A DNA stretch of 64,000 nt from Novosphingobium guangzhouense (GCF_002896965.1 NZ_LYMM01000062.1:124001-188000); one strand, 5' to 3'. Shown: positions 6,803-15,916, numbered from the stretch's first letter. Notes: generated by a model not told the origin, from the letters alone. A program made the numbers and translations.

Positions 6803-8695
6803 TCAGTCCTGCGCCACCGGCAGCCACACTGCGCTGGCCTGATCGCCGCCGAAGTGCACCGTCTCGGTCGCCTTGACGTAATCCGAAGGCTTCGCTTCCA
6901 TGATCGATGGCACCCAGCTTTGCGGATTGCGGTCATAGAGAGGGAACAGGGTCGACTGCACCTGCACCATGATCTTGTGGCCCGGCAGGAACACGTGATC
7001 GACGTTGGGCAGCGCCCACTTGAAGTCATAGACCTTGCCCGGCTCAAGAGTCTGCGGCTTGTCGAAACCGCCCACATAGCGGCCGCGGAAGATTTCGATG
7101 CCGATGCCCAGCTGATAGCCCGCCATCGTCGGATCGGCCGAGTTTTCACGCGGATAGACGTCGATCAGCTTGACCACGAAATCACTGTCCCGGCCCGAAG
7201 TCGCCGCGCGCAGATCCACCTTGGGCGCGCCCTTGATATGGACCGGCTTGTCCAGCACGCCGGTGGAATAGCTGAGCACATCGGTGCGGCCATCGACGAA
7301 GCGCTGGTCGTGGACAAGCCAGGTGCGCCATTCGTCACCCTTCATCGTCACGGGGCGCGGCAGCATGGGCACCGGCTTTGCCGGGTCGGAAACATAGCTG
7401 TCGGTCCCCGCCGCGCCCTTCGACCACGAAAGGCTGGAATTCGCGCCGAGGTAGAGCGGCGTATAGGCGCCCGCCGGCCACTGCTGGGACACTTCCCACT
7501 TGTTCTCGCCGGTGGCGTAAGTCAGCACCGGCGGCGTATCGCAGGCGGGCGCATTGGTTTTCAGGTGGCAGTCGAAGAACGGCTTCATGTACCGGGTGCG
7601 GAACTGCAGGCCGGTATCGCCCTCCCACTTGAGCGGGCCGAGTTCGCGTGCCTCGTAATTGACCTGGCTGTGACGCCATGGCCCGATCACAAGGCTGACC
7701 ATGTCATTGGGCGTGCCGTTCGCCTTCAGCGCCTGATAGACGGCGGGCGCGCCATAGCTGTCTTCCTGGTCCCACTGGCCTACCACCAGCATCGTGGGAA
7801 CCGTCAGCTTGCGGGCGCCAAGCAGCTTGTCGACCGCCTGCCCCTGCCACCACGCATCGTAGCTGGGGTGTTCCAGCACCTTGCGCACCACCGGCAGGTC
7901 AAGCAGGCCGTAAGCCTTGGCGTAATCCATCGCTGATCCGCCTTCGAGATAGGCGGTGTAATCATCGCCGCCGCCACGCGGAACTTCGCCGCCGCCCTTC
8001 TTCACCGTCTGGCCAAGGTCGTAATCAAAGCCGAACATGCGGAAGGCGCCGTTGTGGAACCAGTCGTCCCCCATCCAGCCGTCGACCATCGGGCTCTGCG
8101 GCACGGCGGCCTTAAGCGCAGGGTGCGGATCGATCAGCGCCATCAGCGAAGTAAAGCCAAGATACGACGAGCCGGTGATGCCGACCTTGCCGTTGCTTTC
8201 CTTCACGTTCTTCACCAGCCAGTCGATGGTGTCGTAAGCGTCGGTGGCGTGATCGACCTTGGTCTTGTTGAGCGGCCCGCGCAGCGGACGGTTCATGACA
8301 TAGTCGCCCTCCGACCCGTCCAGCCCGCGCACGTCCTGATAGACGCGGATGTAACCATCGTTGACGAACTCGGCGTCGGCAACGGGCAGGATTTCCTCGA
8401 TCTTCTGGCTGCGGTTGCGGCTGCTCATCTTGTCCGCGTTGTACGGCGTGCGGCTGAGCAAGATCGGCCCGTCCCTGGTGCCCTTGCGGTAGATGATGAC
8501 GGTGAACAGCTTGGTCCCATCGCGCATCGGGATCATCACGGTCTTGCGCACGTAGTCCGCCTGGGGACGAACCCAGTCGTAGGACTTCACCTGCTCGTTC
8601 ATCATGGTGTCGGTGAGCGGGGCGTCCTGCGCCGAAAGCGAGGAGGCAAGAGCGAGGGCCGCGACGGCGGCGGTATAGCTGAAATGCTTTGTCAT
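6803..8695 (-). CDS. Secreted CocE/NonD (S15-type) acyl hydrolase
   Basis: This 630-residue alpha/beta hydrolase belongs to the CocE/NonD family, which includes alpha-amino-acid ester hydrolases, glutaryl-7-ACA acylases and cocaine esterase. A Sec signal peptide spans about residues 1-22 (hydrophobic core AAVAALALASSLSA). The nucleophile is Ser177 in GSSYLG, with the YQDVRGLDGSEG oxyanion/active-site strand at about 119-130. The likely Asp and His are in VGQWDQED and IGPWRHSQ. A C-terminal jelly-roll domain (GKVYDFKWALPNVDHVFLPGH) fits the family. It therefore acts in the periplasm or outside the cell on an ester or amide substrate that the sequence does not reveal. The length is normal for the family. 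Confidence 0.9.
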   Translation of the reverse strand: MTKHFSYTAAVAALALASSLSAQDAPLTDTMMNEQVKSYDWVRPQADYVRKTVMIPMRDGTKLFTVIIYRKGTRDGPILLSRTPYNADKMSSRNRSQKIEEILPVADAEFVNDGYIRVYQDVRGLDGSEGDYVMNRPLRGPLNKTKVDHATDAYDTIDWLVKNVKESNGKVGITGSSYLGFTSLMALIDPHPALKAAVPQSPMVDGWMGDDWFHNGAFRMFGFDYDLGQTVKKGGGEVPRGGGDDYTAYLEGGSAMDYAKAYGLLDLPVVRKVLEHPSYDAWWQGQAVDKLLGARKLTVPTMLVVGQWDQEDSYGAPAVYQALKANGTPNDMVSLVIGPWRHSQVNYEARELGPLKWEGDTGLQFRTRYMKPFFDCHLKTNAPACDTPPVLTYATGENKWEVSQQWPAGAYTPLYLGANSSLSWSKGAAGTDSYVSDPAKPVPMLPRPVTMKGDEWRTWLVHDQRFVDGRTDVLSYSTGVLDKPVHIKGAPKVDLRAATSGRDSDFVVKLIDVYPRENSADPTMAGYQLGIGIEIFRGRYVGGFDKPQTLEPGKVYDFKWALPNVDHVFLPGHKIMVQVQSTLFPLYDRNPQSWVPSIMEAKPSDYVKATETVHFGGDQASAVWLPVAQD

Positions 8696-8746
8696 GATCC
8701 CATGGGTGGACCGTGCATTTCATGGGGTCAAGGAGGGAAGAAGAAT

Positions 8747-8837
8747 GCAGGGGGTTACCACCCCTGCACCCCGTATATCGTTGAAGTTATGCGCGGCGAC
8801 GCCAATTCACAGGGGCGCAGGGGTGACAAACCCCTGC
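8747..8837. repeat. Paired inverted hairpin repeats (BIME-like)
   Basis: Two near-identical hairpins face each other. The first is GCAGGGG/CCCCTGC at 8747-8767 with a 7-nt loop; the second is GCAGGGG/CCCCTGC at 8817-8837, also with a 7-nt loop. When the second is read on the minus strand, the similarity continues beyond the stem (CCCCTGC followed by ACCCC or GCCCC). This head-to-head pairing is typical of REP/BIME elements. It fills the gap between the DAHP synthase stop and the hydrolase start, both on the minus strand, and could also end the DAHP synthase transcript. Confidence 0.65.
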
Positions 8838-8847
8838 ATGATCCCCT

Positions 8848-10221
8848 TTAAGCCGCCTGCTTCTGCCCCTGCGTAACCTCAAGGTTCAGCAGGTCCGCCA
8901 TCTCGAACGCCAGTTCGATCGACTGCGCGCCGTTCAGACGCGGATCGCAGTGCGTGTGGTAGCGGTCCTTGAGCGCCTCATCCGTAATGGCGATGGCGCC
9001 GCCGGTGCATTCGGTCACGTCCTGTCCGGTCATCTCGATGTGGATGCCGCCCGCGTGCGTGCCTTCGTCGCGATGGACGGCGAAGAAGCCGCGCACTTCG
9101 GCCAGGATGCGTTCGAACGGACGGGTCTTGAAGCCGCTTTCGGACTTGATGACGTTGCCGTGCATCGGGTCGCACGACCATACAACCGGATGCCCTTCGC
9201 GCTTCACCGCGCGCACCAGCTTGGGCAGGCCCGCTTCGACCTTGTCGTGGCCGTAGCGGCTGATCAGCGTCATGCGACCCGGTTCGCGGCCCGGATTGAG
9301 GGTGTCGAGCATGCGCAACAGGGCGTCCGGCTCAAGGCTGGGGCCGCACTTCATGCCGATCGGATTGCCGACGCCGCGCAGGTATTCGACATGGGCCGAG
9401 CCTTCGAAGCGGGTGCGGTCGCCGATCCAGAGCATGTGGGCCGAACAGTCGTACCAGTCACCAGTCAGCGAATCGCGGCGGGTCAGCGCCTGTTCGTACT
9501 GCAGCAGCAGTGCTTCGTGGCTGGTGTAGAAGTCCGTGCCCTGCAGCTGCGGGACGCTGGACGGATCGACGCCGCAGGCGGCCATGAAGTCCAAGGCCTC
9601 GCCGATACGGTCGGCCATCTGCGCGAACTTTTCGCCCCAGGGGCTGCGACCGATGTGATCGAGCGTCCACTGGTGGACCTGGCGCAGGTTGGCATAGCCG
9701 CCGTGCGCGAAGGCGCGCAGCAGGTTCAGCGTCGAGGACGACTGCGTGTAGGCGCGCAGCATGCGTTCCGGGTCATTGCGGCGGGCATCGGCGTTGCCTT
9801 CGATGCCGTTGATGATGTCGCCGAAGTAGCTGGGCATCTCCACCCCGCCGACCATTTCGGTGGGCGCAGAACGCGGCTTGGCGAACTGGCCGGCCATGCG
9901 GCCTACCTTCACCACCGGCTGCTTGCTGGCGAACGTCAGCACCACGGCCATCTGCAGCAGCACGCGGAAGCTGTCTCGGATGTTATCGGCGCTGAATTCA
10001 GCGAAACTTTCGGCACAGTCCCCGCCTTGCAGCAAGAAACCGCGACCGGCGGCGACTTCGGCAAGATCGGCCTTCAGAGCACGGGCTTCACCGGCAAAGA
10101 CGAGCGGCGGAAACTTCGCAAGCGTGGCCTCGACCTCGCTGAGTTTCGCCTGATCGCCATAAACCGGGAGGTGGCGCGCCTCTTGCGTCTTCCAGCTCTC
10201 CGGTGTCCAGTTGGTAGCCAC
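8848..10221 (-). CDS. Class II 3-deoxy-7-phosphoheptulonate (DAHP) synthase
   Basis: The enzyme condenses phosphoenolpyruvate and erythrose-4-phosphate to DAHP, the first step of the shikimate pathway, in the cytosol. The 457-residue length and the plant/Mycobacterium-type sequence (NWTPESW start, QGGDCAESF with metal-ligand Cys69, GRMAGQFAKPRS, CDPMHGNV, GGIHIEMTGQDVTECTGG, DPRLNGAQSIELAF) identify class II rather than the AroFGH class I enzymes. I place the start at the GTG at 10221: GGAG lies 8 nt upstream and class II proteins begin at this point. An in-frame ATG at 10257 would add 12 residues without homology. Confidence 0.93.
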   Translation of the reverse strand: MATNWTPESWKTQEARHLPVYGDQAKLSEVEATLAKFPPLVFAGEARALKADLAEVAAGRGFLLQGGDCAESFAEFSADNIRDSFRVLLQMAVVLTFASKQPVVKVGRMAGQFAKPRSAPTEMVGGVEMPSYFGDIINGIEGNADARRNDPERMLRAYTQSSSTLNLLRAFAHGGYANLRQVHQWTLDHIGRSPWGEKFAQMADRIGEALDFMAACGVDPSSVPQLQGTDFYTSHEALLLQYEQALTRRDSLTGDWYDCSAHMLWIGDRTRFEGSAHVEYLRGVGNPIGMKCGPSLEPDALLRMLDTLNPGREPGRMTLISRYGHDKVEAGLPKLVRAVKREGHPVVWSCDPMHGNVIKSESGFKTRPFERILAEVRGFFAVHRDEGTHAGGIHIEMTGQDVTECTGGAIAITDEALKDRYHTHCDPRLNGAQSIELAFEMADLLNLEVTQGQKQAA

Positions 10222-10393
10222 TATTCGTACTCCGTGAGGCCCGCTGCGGGATTGCATGGGCTTTTCCAAGCGCTGCAGGTCCTCCGGGCAGCGCAAGCAA
10301 GGCGCGGCCTTTAGCGCTTGCCGGCAATTTTTGCAAAGCCGGGTTTGCCGATCAGCGTGATCGGTTGCGCAAAGGCAGCGACAGGGGCGGTTC

Positions 10394-13327
10394 TTACTTC
10401 GCTGCCAGCGCTTCCTTGCCTTCGGGCATGACCTCAAGCCGCCACGAATGATCGCGGCCAAGGTAACGTGCCGCCAGCGCCTGCATCGCCTGCGGTGTGG
10501 TGACCGTATAGTCGCTCAGCACCGAACGCACCGTGCCGAGGCGGGTGGGATCGGTGGTGGCGCCTTCCAGCTGGCTCATGAAGAACGAAGTGCTCGACGC
10601 GGCGCGGGTCACCTGCTGGCGCAGCGGTTCAGTGACAAGCGCCAGTTCATCTGCCGTGGGCGGATTGGCGATCAGATCCTGCGCGATTTCATCGGCGGTC
10701 TGGAAGAACACCGGCACCGACTTGGGATCGAGCTGCGCCACGGCCGTGATCGAGCCGCCCGCCGCAAGGTCAACCGGCCACTGCGAATAGACGTAAGGCG
10801 CATAGGACACGCCCAGCTTTTCGCGCACTGCGTTCATCAGGCGGTTGGTGAACAGCTGCGTGAGGATTTCCAGCTGGCGCGATTCGCGGATGCCCATGGC
10901 GCCGCCCCCGGTCGGCCACGAGACGACTGCGGCGGCCTGATCGGGATCGCCGTGATGGATCAGTTCGATCGGCTTGTCCGAAGGCTGCGGAACGTCGATC
11001 TTCGCCTCTGCGGTAACCGCAGGCGCAGGCTGGCGGGACTTGAGCGCGCCAAAGGTCTTCTCCAGCGCGGCGATCGCGGCCGTCTTGTCGAAATCGCCGA
11101 AGATCTGGACTTCGACCGGCCCTTCCTTGAGCGCCTTGCTCCACACGCGCTTGAAGCCATCCGCCGTGGTCGTCTCGATCTGGTCGGGCGTGGGGGTGGC
11201 AAAGCGCTTGTCCTGCCCGCGCTGGTAGAACTGCAGGTCGCGGTTCAGCACGCCCTGCGGCGATGTGTTGAACGTGGCATACTGGATCTGCGCAGCTGCC
11301 TTGGCGCGGGTGAATGGCGCGACATCCCACTTGGGCAAGTCCAGCTTGGCCGCGAAGAGATAGAGCTGGTCGGCCAGATCCTGCGGGCGGGTCTCGGCCG
11401 AAAGCTGGAACGATGCGTCCTGCACCTCGAAATCGAAGCCCATCTTGCGGCCGGTGGAGATGCGATCAAGATCGTCCTGCCCCAGCGTCGCCAGCCCCGA
11501 ACCTACCAGCGCGTAATTACCCAGCGTGATATACGCCGCATCCTTGGGATCGATCGAACGATAGCCGCCGCCGAAACGCGCCTTGACCATGACGCGGCCC
11601 GGCTCTTCGACTACCGGCCAGAGCATGACCTTGACGCCATTGGCGAAAGTCAGCTGCTCGATCTCAAGCAGGCCGGTGGGCGTGTCGCTGACGGCCTTCT
11701 TGGGTGCGCCGATGGCGGGCAGTTTCTCGAAAGAAACGGGCTTGAGCGCGGTGCGCACGCTGGCGTCGGCCTTGACCGGCTCTGCCAGCGCCAGTTGCAA
11801 CTGGCGGTCCGTCGCGGCGCCGTCCTTCTGCACGGTGAAGAGCGCGCGGGTGACGTTGCCCGTGAACAGCTTGCGGGTATGTTCCAGCACTGCCTGCGGG
11901 GTGAACAGCGGCTTGGACTTGCGGAAGATGTCGAGCACGTCCTGCGGCGCGGCCACCGTCTCGCGAATGTCGAGCGCGTTGACCAGATCGTCCGCGATCT
12001 TGCTGCCTGGCAGGATGCGCTGCTGTTCGACGGGCACCTGGAAGGCGACTTCCATTTCCGCCGCCTCGCGGTCGATCTCGGCCTGCGTGGGCGCACGGGT
12101 CAGCGCATCGGCGATCACTGCGCGCACATCGCGCAAACTCGCCTGCCAGTCGTCACCCAGCGGCGTCACCGATACGAATGTGGCGTCGGCAGAGCGCGAA
12201 ACATCGTCCTGATTGACCGAGGCCGAAAGGAAGCTGCCCCCTGCCCGCGCCTTTGATTCGAGGCGGCGGTTGATGATCGCCTGCGCCAGCGCGTCGGTCA
12301 TCAGGCCCTGATTGTAGACGATGTTGTCCGTCACCTGACGCCAGGGGCGCAGCACCGCGTACATCAGCGACGGCGGCAGGTCGGGTTCGACCAGCACGCG
12401 GGTTTCGCCCACCGGGTTCCTGGGATCGGCGCCCGCCGGCGCCACGGGATCGCCGAAACTGGGAGCGATCGCCTTGGGACCGGGCACCTTCCAGTCGGTG
12501 AACCACTTCTTCACATAGCTTTCCAGCATCGCCGGATCGACATCACCCGCAACGATCACCGAGACGTTGTCCGGGCGATACCAGCGCGAATAGAAAGCGC
12601 GCACGCTGTTCGGCGTGGCCGAGGTCAGCGATTCGACCGTGCCGATCGGCTCACGATTGGCCAGCGGCTGCCCAGCATAGAGCACCTTCTGCATCGCGTC
12701 CTGCACCCGCTTGGACGCCCCGCCCCGCTCCCGCATTTCGGACAGCACGATCGGCAGATCCTGCTTGAGATTGGACGCAGACAGCGTCGGCGCGGTGACC
12801 ATGCCGGTCATCAGCTTGAACGTCTCGTCCAGCGAAGTGGGCGTGGCGTTGGGCAGGTCCAGCTTGAACACCGTCTGCGTTGTGGAAGTCACCGCATTGG
12901 TATCGCTGCCGAAGGTCGCGCCAAGACGCTGGAACGCGGCGATCGCGGTGCCCTCGGGGATATACTTAGACTGGCGGAACAGCATGTGCTCCAGCAGGTG
13001 CGCATAGCCGCGCTCGTCGTCAGTCTCATAAAGAGAGCCGGCGTCGACGCGGATGCGGATCGACACCTGCCCCGGCGGCACACCGTTCTTGCGCACGGCA
13101 TACTTCAGGCCATTGGGCAGTTCGCCGAAGAACCATTCGGGGTCATGCGGGATGTCGCTGCCGCGATAGAGCCACGGATCGGACTGCCCGACGGACGGCG
13201 CCACGATGGGCCCCGTATCAGGCACCGACTGGGCCTGAGCCTCCGGCACCAGCAGAAGCGGGATCGGAGCCTGAGCAAGAAGAAGCAGGCAGGCGAGCGA
13301 GCGAGCGGCGCGCGGGGGGGTCTTCAT
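10394..13327 (-). CDS. Periplasmic M16 family zinc metallopeptidase
   Basis: This 977-residue protein is a pitrilysin/insulinase-type (M16) peptidase with two fused M16 halves. An N-terminal signal peptide covers residues 1-33 (SLACLLLLAQAPIPLLLVPEAQAQ). The inverted zinc motif HxxEH is His110-Leu-Leu-Glu113-His114, inside the active N-terminal half. The C-terminal half (from about residue 550, TGLLEIEQLTFANGVKVMLWP) lacks HxxEH, as expected for the partner domain that closes the chamber. Such enzymes degrade peptides or process envelope proteins. A second M16 protein at 43960 has the same two-half layout but is a lipoprotein. The gene is divergent from the Nfu gene. Confidence 0.9.
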   Translation of the reverse strand: MKTPPRAARSLACLLLLAQAPIPLLLVPEAQAQSVPDTGPIVAPSVGQSDPWLYRGSDIPHDPEWFFGELPNGLKYAVRKNGVPPGQVSIRIRVDAGSLYETDDERGYAHLLEHMLFRQSKYIPEGTAIAAFQRLGATFGSDTNAVTSTTQTVFKLDLPNATPTSLDETFKLMTGMVTAPTLSASNLKQDLPIVLSEMRERGGASKRVQDAMQKVLYAGQPLANREPIGTVESLTSATPNSVRAFYSRWYRPDNVSVIVAGDVDPAMLESYVKKWFTDWKVPGPKAIAPSFGDPVAPAGADPRNPVGETRVLVEPDLPPSLMYAVLRPWRQVTDNIVYNQGLMTDALAQAIINRRLESKARAGGSFLSASVNQDDVSRSADATFVSVTPLGDDWQASLRDVRAVIADALTRAPTQAEIDREAAEMEVAFQVPVEQQRILPGSKIADDLVNALDIRETVAAPQDVLDIFRKSKPLFTPQAVLEHTRKLFTGNVTRALFTVQKDGAATDRQLQLALAEPVKADASVRTALKPVSFEKLPAIGAPKKAVSDTPTGLLEIEQLTFANGVKVMLWPVVEEPGRVMVKARFGGGYRSIDPKDAAYITLGNYALVGSGLATLGQDDLDRISTGRKMGFDFEVQDASFQLSAETRPQDLADQLYLFAAKLDLPKWDVAPFTRAKAAAQIQYATFNTSPQGVLNRDLQFYQRGQDKRFATPTPDQIETTTADGFKRVWSKALKEGPVEVQIFGDFDKTAAIAALEKTFGALKSRQPAPAVTAEAKIDVPQPSDKPIELIHHGDPDQAAAVVSWPTGGGAMGIRESRQLEILTQLFTNRLMNAVREKLGVSYAPYVYSQWPVDLAAGGSITAVAQLDPKSVPVFFQTADEIAQDLIANPPTADELALVTEPLRQQVTRAASSTSFFMSQLEGATTDPTRLGTVRSVLSDYTVTTPQAMQALAARYLGRDHSWRLEVMPEGKEALAAK

Positions 13328-13419
13328 TGCGCAAGGTATAGGGAGGGCTCTCCTTAAGGGCCAGTGAATAGCGCGCGCATTTCAACGCCTGTTTCACCGC
13401 ATCCATTCCCGTTGTGCTC

Positions 13420-13447
13420 TTGACCCTCCCGACACTTCACCTAAATC
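13420..13447 (+). promoter_or_regulatory. Possible sigma-70-like promoter of the nfu gene
   Basis: TTGACC (13420-13425) is followed after 16 bp by TAAATC (13442-13447), ten bases before the nfu start codon. The -35 match is good and the -10 weak; if used, the transcript would be nearly leaderless. Confidence 0.3.
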
Positions 13448-13456
13448 GCGAACATC

Positions 13457-14032
13457 ATGTTCATCGAAACCGAAGCCACACCCAACCCCTCCACGCTCAA
13501 GTTCCTGCCCGGACGGCAGGTGATGGCAGCGGGAACGCGCGAATTTCTCTCACCCGAGGATGCGGAAAGCTCTCCGCTGGCGCAGGCGCTGTTCGATCTG
13601 GGTGACGTGGTAAGCGTCTTCTTCGGCAACAGCTTCATAGCCGTTACTGCCGCGCCGGGCGTTGAATGGCCCTCGCTGCGCCCGCAAGTCGTCGCGATCC
13701 TGCTTGATCATTTCGTTTCCGAGGCGCCGCTGTTCAGTGGCGGCGACGCCAGCGGCTTCTCCGTCCCGGCCGAGGACGAAGACTTTGGCGATGACCCCGC
13801 CGATGCCGACATCGTGGCGCAGATCAAGGATCTCATCGAAAGCCGCGTGCGCCCTGCCGTTGCAAACGACGGCGGCGACATCGTCTATCGCGGCTTCCGC
13901 GAAGGTGTGGTCTATTTGTCCATGCAGGGCGCCTGCTCGGGCTGCCCTTCCTCGTCGGCGACGCTCAAGCACGGCATCGAAAGCCTGCTCAAGCATTACG
14001 TCCCCGAAGTCAGCGAAGTGCGCGCGGCCTGA
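13457..14032 (+). CDS. NifU/Nfu-type Fe-S cluster scaffold protein
   Basis: This 191-residue protein delivers or assembles iron-sulfur clusters. Residues 1-90 form the Nfu N-terminal domain (MFIETEATPNPSTLKFLPGR is diagnostic), and residues 120-190 form the NifU C-terminal domain with the cluster-binding pair Cys160 and Cys163 (GACSGCPSS). The two-domain layout is that of mitochondrial NFU1 and alphaproteobacterial homologues rather than E. coli NfuA, which has a different N-terminal domain. It starts 130 nt from the divergent M16 gene and ends 34 nt before tsaB on the same strand, so one transcript is plausible. Confidence 0.92.
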   Translation: MFIETEATPNPSTLKFLPGRQVMAAGTREFLSPEDAESSPLAQALFDLGDVVSVFFGNSFIAVTAAPGVEWPSLRPQVVAILLDHFVSEAPLFSGGDASGFSVPAEDEDFGDDPADADIVAQIKDLIESRVRPAVANDGGDIVYRGFREGVVYLSMQGACSGCPSSSATLKHGIESLLKHYVPEVSEVRAA

Positions 14033-14066
14033 TCGGCCCGTTGTCTCTGCGGCCCGGAACAGTCGC

Positions 14067-14708
14067 TTGACCACCTCCACCCCATCGACTTCCACGCTCG
14101 TCATAGACAGCGCGACCGACGCCTGCTCGGTCGCGCTCTTTTCCGGCGACACGCTGGTCGCGGGCGAATACCGCCTGCTCGGGCGCGGTCACGCCGAAGC
14201 TCTGGTGCCGATGATCGCGGCGCTGCCCGGCAAGGGACGTGCAAACCGCATCGCCGTCGCCCTTGGCCCCGGCAGTTTTACCGGCGTGCGCGTGGGCCTG
14301 GCCGCAGCGCGGGCGCTGGCGCTGGCATGGGGCGCGCAAATCGCCGGATATCCCACGCTCGCCCTGATCGCCGCGATGGCACGCGATTCAGAAGGAGCGC
14401 AGCCGCTCTCGGTCGTCACCACCGGCGGCCATGGCGAATGGTTCGTGGAGAGCTTCGCCGCCGATGGCGCAAGCACCTCTGCCCTCGCCTCGCTGCGCCC
14501 CGACGCGGCATCTCTTGCTGTTACCAATGATCTGGTGGCCGGCAGCCAGGCCCAGGCGCTCGTCACTGCGCGGGGGTTCGGGCGCGCGCTGCCCCTGTTG
14601 CCTGACGCCCGCGCATTCGCGTTGCTGCCCGCATCGGCACTGCTGACGGAGACTCACCCCCTCTACGGACGTGGGCCGGACGCCAAGTTGCCGGCCGGAG
14701 CGGCCTGA
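14067..14708 (+). CDS. tsaB: tRNA threonylcarbamoyladenosine biosynthesis protein TsaB
   Basis: TsaB is the dimerisation partner of TsaD in making t6A37 on ANN-decoding tRNAs. The 213-residue protein has an ASKHA fold with the opening strand TLVIDSATDACSVAL and the hallmark GPGSFTGVRVGLAAARALA. The reading frame is open far upstream, but homology begins at the TTG at 14067, which gives MTTSTPSTSTLVIDSAT. The ribosome site there is weak (GGAA), so the start is the least certain part. The TGA overlaps the rimI ATG by one base (TGATG). tsaB-rimI adjacency is conserved widely. Confidence 0.9.
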   Translation: MTTSTPSTSTLVIDSATDACSVALFSGDTLVAGEYRLLGRGHAEALVPMIAALPGKGRANRIAVALGPGSFTGVRVGLAAARALALAWGAQIAGYPTLALIAAMARDSEGAQPLSVVTTGGHGEWFVESFAADGASTSALASLRPDAASLAVTNDLVAGSQAQALVTARGFGRALPLLPDARAFALLPASALLTETHPLYGRGPDAKLPAGAA

Positions 14709-15166
14709 TGATCGACGACCTCGACCGGATCATGGCCGTCATGGGCGCATCCTTCGATCCGATATACGGCGAAGCGTGGAACCGCCGCCAAGTCGAGGAC
14801 GCGCTGAAGTTCGGAAACACCCATTATCATATCTTGTGTGCGCAAGGTCACACACCGGCCGATAACGAATCGGCTGCCGGCTTTTTCTTGTCCCGCACCG
14901 GATTCGAGGAAGAGGAACTTTTGCTTCTCGCAGTCATTCCTGAAAGCAGAGGCCGGGGACTTGGCCGCAAACTGCTTGAAGTGCTTCGTTCGGGCGCAAG
15001 GGAACGTGGCGCGCATCGGCTACTTCTGGAAATGCGAAAAGGCAATCCAGCCGAACTACTTTACAGAAATTTCGGGTTTAGCCCTATCGGCGAAAGACGC
15101 GAATACTACCGCACACCCAGCGGTGAGCGGCTAGATGCCCTTACTTTTGCACACGATATAGGCTGA
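14708..15166 (+). CDS. rimI: GNAT acetyltransferase, RimI-type
   Basis: This 152-residue GNAT-fold protein is probably the ribosomal protein S18 N-alpha-acetyltransferase RimI. Motif A (VIPESRGRGLGRKLLEV) binds the acetyl-CoA pyrophosphate, and the C-terminal NPAELLYRNFGFSPIGERREYY matches the RimI signature. Coupling to tsaB through TGATG supports the name. Towards its 3' end the coding sequence is less GC-rich than its neighbours, and AT-rich non-coding DNA follows. A general GNAT acting on another substrate cannot be excluded. Confidence 0.87.
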   Translation: MIDDLDRIMAVMGASFDPIYGEAWNRRQVEDALKFGNTHYHILCAQGHTPADNESAAGFFLSRTGFEEEELLLLAVIPESRGRGLGRKLLEVLRSGARERGAHRLLLEMRKGNPAELLYRNFGFSPIGERREYYRTPSGERLDALTFAHDIG

Positions 15167-15184
15167 AATACCGAAGGCCATAGA

Positions 15185-15214
15185 ATCTGCATTAATATTT
15201 CCTTTAATGCAGAT
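15185..15214. promoter_or_regulatory. 11-bp perfect dyad upstream of mucR
   Basis: ATCTGCATTAA (15185-15195) and TTAATGCAGAT (15204-15214) are perfect inverted arms around an 8-nt AT-rich spacer. There is no T-tract after it, so it looks more like a protein-binding site than a terminator. It lies in the AT-rich gap between rimI and mucR. Ros/MucR proteins favour AT-rich DNA with T-A steps and often repress their own gene, which makes autoregulation a reasonable guess. Confidence 0.5.
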
Positions 15215-15218
15215 CATG

Positions 15219-15241
15219 TGCAACTTTGAATCAAACTTGCA
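15219..15241. promoter_or_regulatory. Second dyad upstream of mucR
   Basis: TGCAACTTTGA (15219-15229) and TCAAACTTGCA (15231-15241) form an 11-1-11 inverted repeat with a single mismatch per arm. It begins five bases after the preceding dyad and about 90 bp before the mucR start. Together they form a compact candidate operator region. Confidence 0.45.
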
Positions 15242-15333
15242 TTCACCGCAAAAATCGTTCATTGCGTCGCATCAACAGCCCCGCAAAGGATTGTTGCCCT
15301 AATAATTTGGTCGCACCAAAGGACGTAGAACAT

Positions 15334-15780
15334 ATGGAAACTATCCAGACCGACATGAATGAGACGCTCATCACGCTCGCGTCGGACATCGTCGCCGCGC
15401 ACGTCAGCAACAACAGTGTCTCGGTCGAAGATCTGCCCACCCTGATCACCAACGTCTACGGCGCCCTTGCGGGTCTTGGCGGCGCACCGGTGGTCGAAGA
15501 AGAAAAGCCCGAACCGGCAGTGTCGGTCCGCGCATCGGTCAAGCCCGACTACATCGTGTGCCTTGAAGACGGCAAGAAGCTCAAGATGCTCAAGCGCCAC
15601 CTCATGACGCACTACAACATGACCCCGGAAGAATATCGCGCGCGCTGGAACCTGCCCGCCGACTATCCAATGGTCGCTCCCAACTATGCCGAAAAGCGTC
15701 GCGAACTCGCGAAGAAGATCGGCCTGGGCCGCAAGTCGAACGCCCGTCGCGGTCGCAAGCCCAAGACCGCCGCGGCCTGA
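15334..15780 (+). CDS. mucR: MucR/Ros family zinc-finger transcriptional regulator
   Basis: This 148-residue regulator has the prokaryotic zinc finger of the Ros/MucR family. Likely ligands are Cys76, Asp79, His89 and His93 (C-x2-D-x9-H-x3-H), the Cys-Asp variant known in this family. The flanking LKRHLMTHYNMTPEEYRARWNLPADYPMVAPNYAEKRRELAKKIGLGR is the classical DNA-binding and basic tail region. MucR proteins control exopolysaccharide, motility and cell-cycle genes and compact DNA. I chose the ATG at 15334, ten bases after AAAGGA; the frame extends upstream without homology. Dyads in the leader suggest autoregulation, and a strong hairpin terminator lies downstream. Confidence 0.92.
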   Translation: METIQTDMNETLITLASDIVAAHVSNNSVSVEDLPTLITNVYGALAGLGGAPVVEEEKPEPAVSVRASVKPDYIVCLEDGKKLKMLKRHLMTHYNMTPEEYRARWNLPADYPMVAPNYAEKRRELAKKIGLGRKSNARRGRKPKTAAA

Positions 15781-15916
15781 TCCTGCGGAAAGGTCGGCAC
15801 GGGCCTGACGTTCGACGCATCTGCACTCGCGTTACGGAAATTCGATTTTCCGGGGACAAAGGTTGCGATCGATTGCCACAGCCCAACAACCGGCCTTTCA
15901 ACTCGGTTGTGATTGC

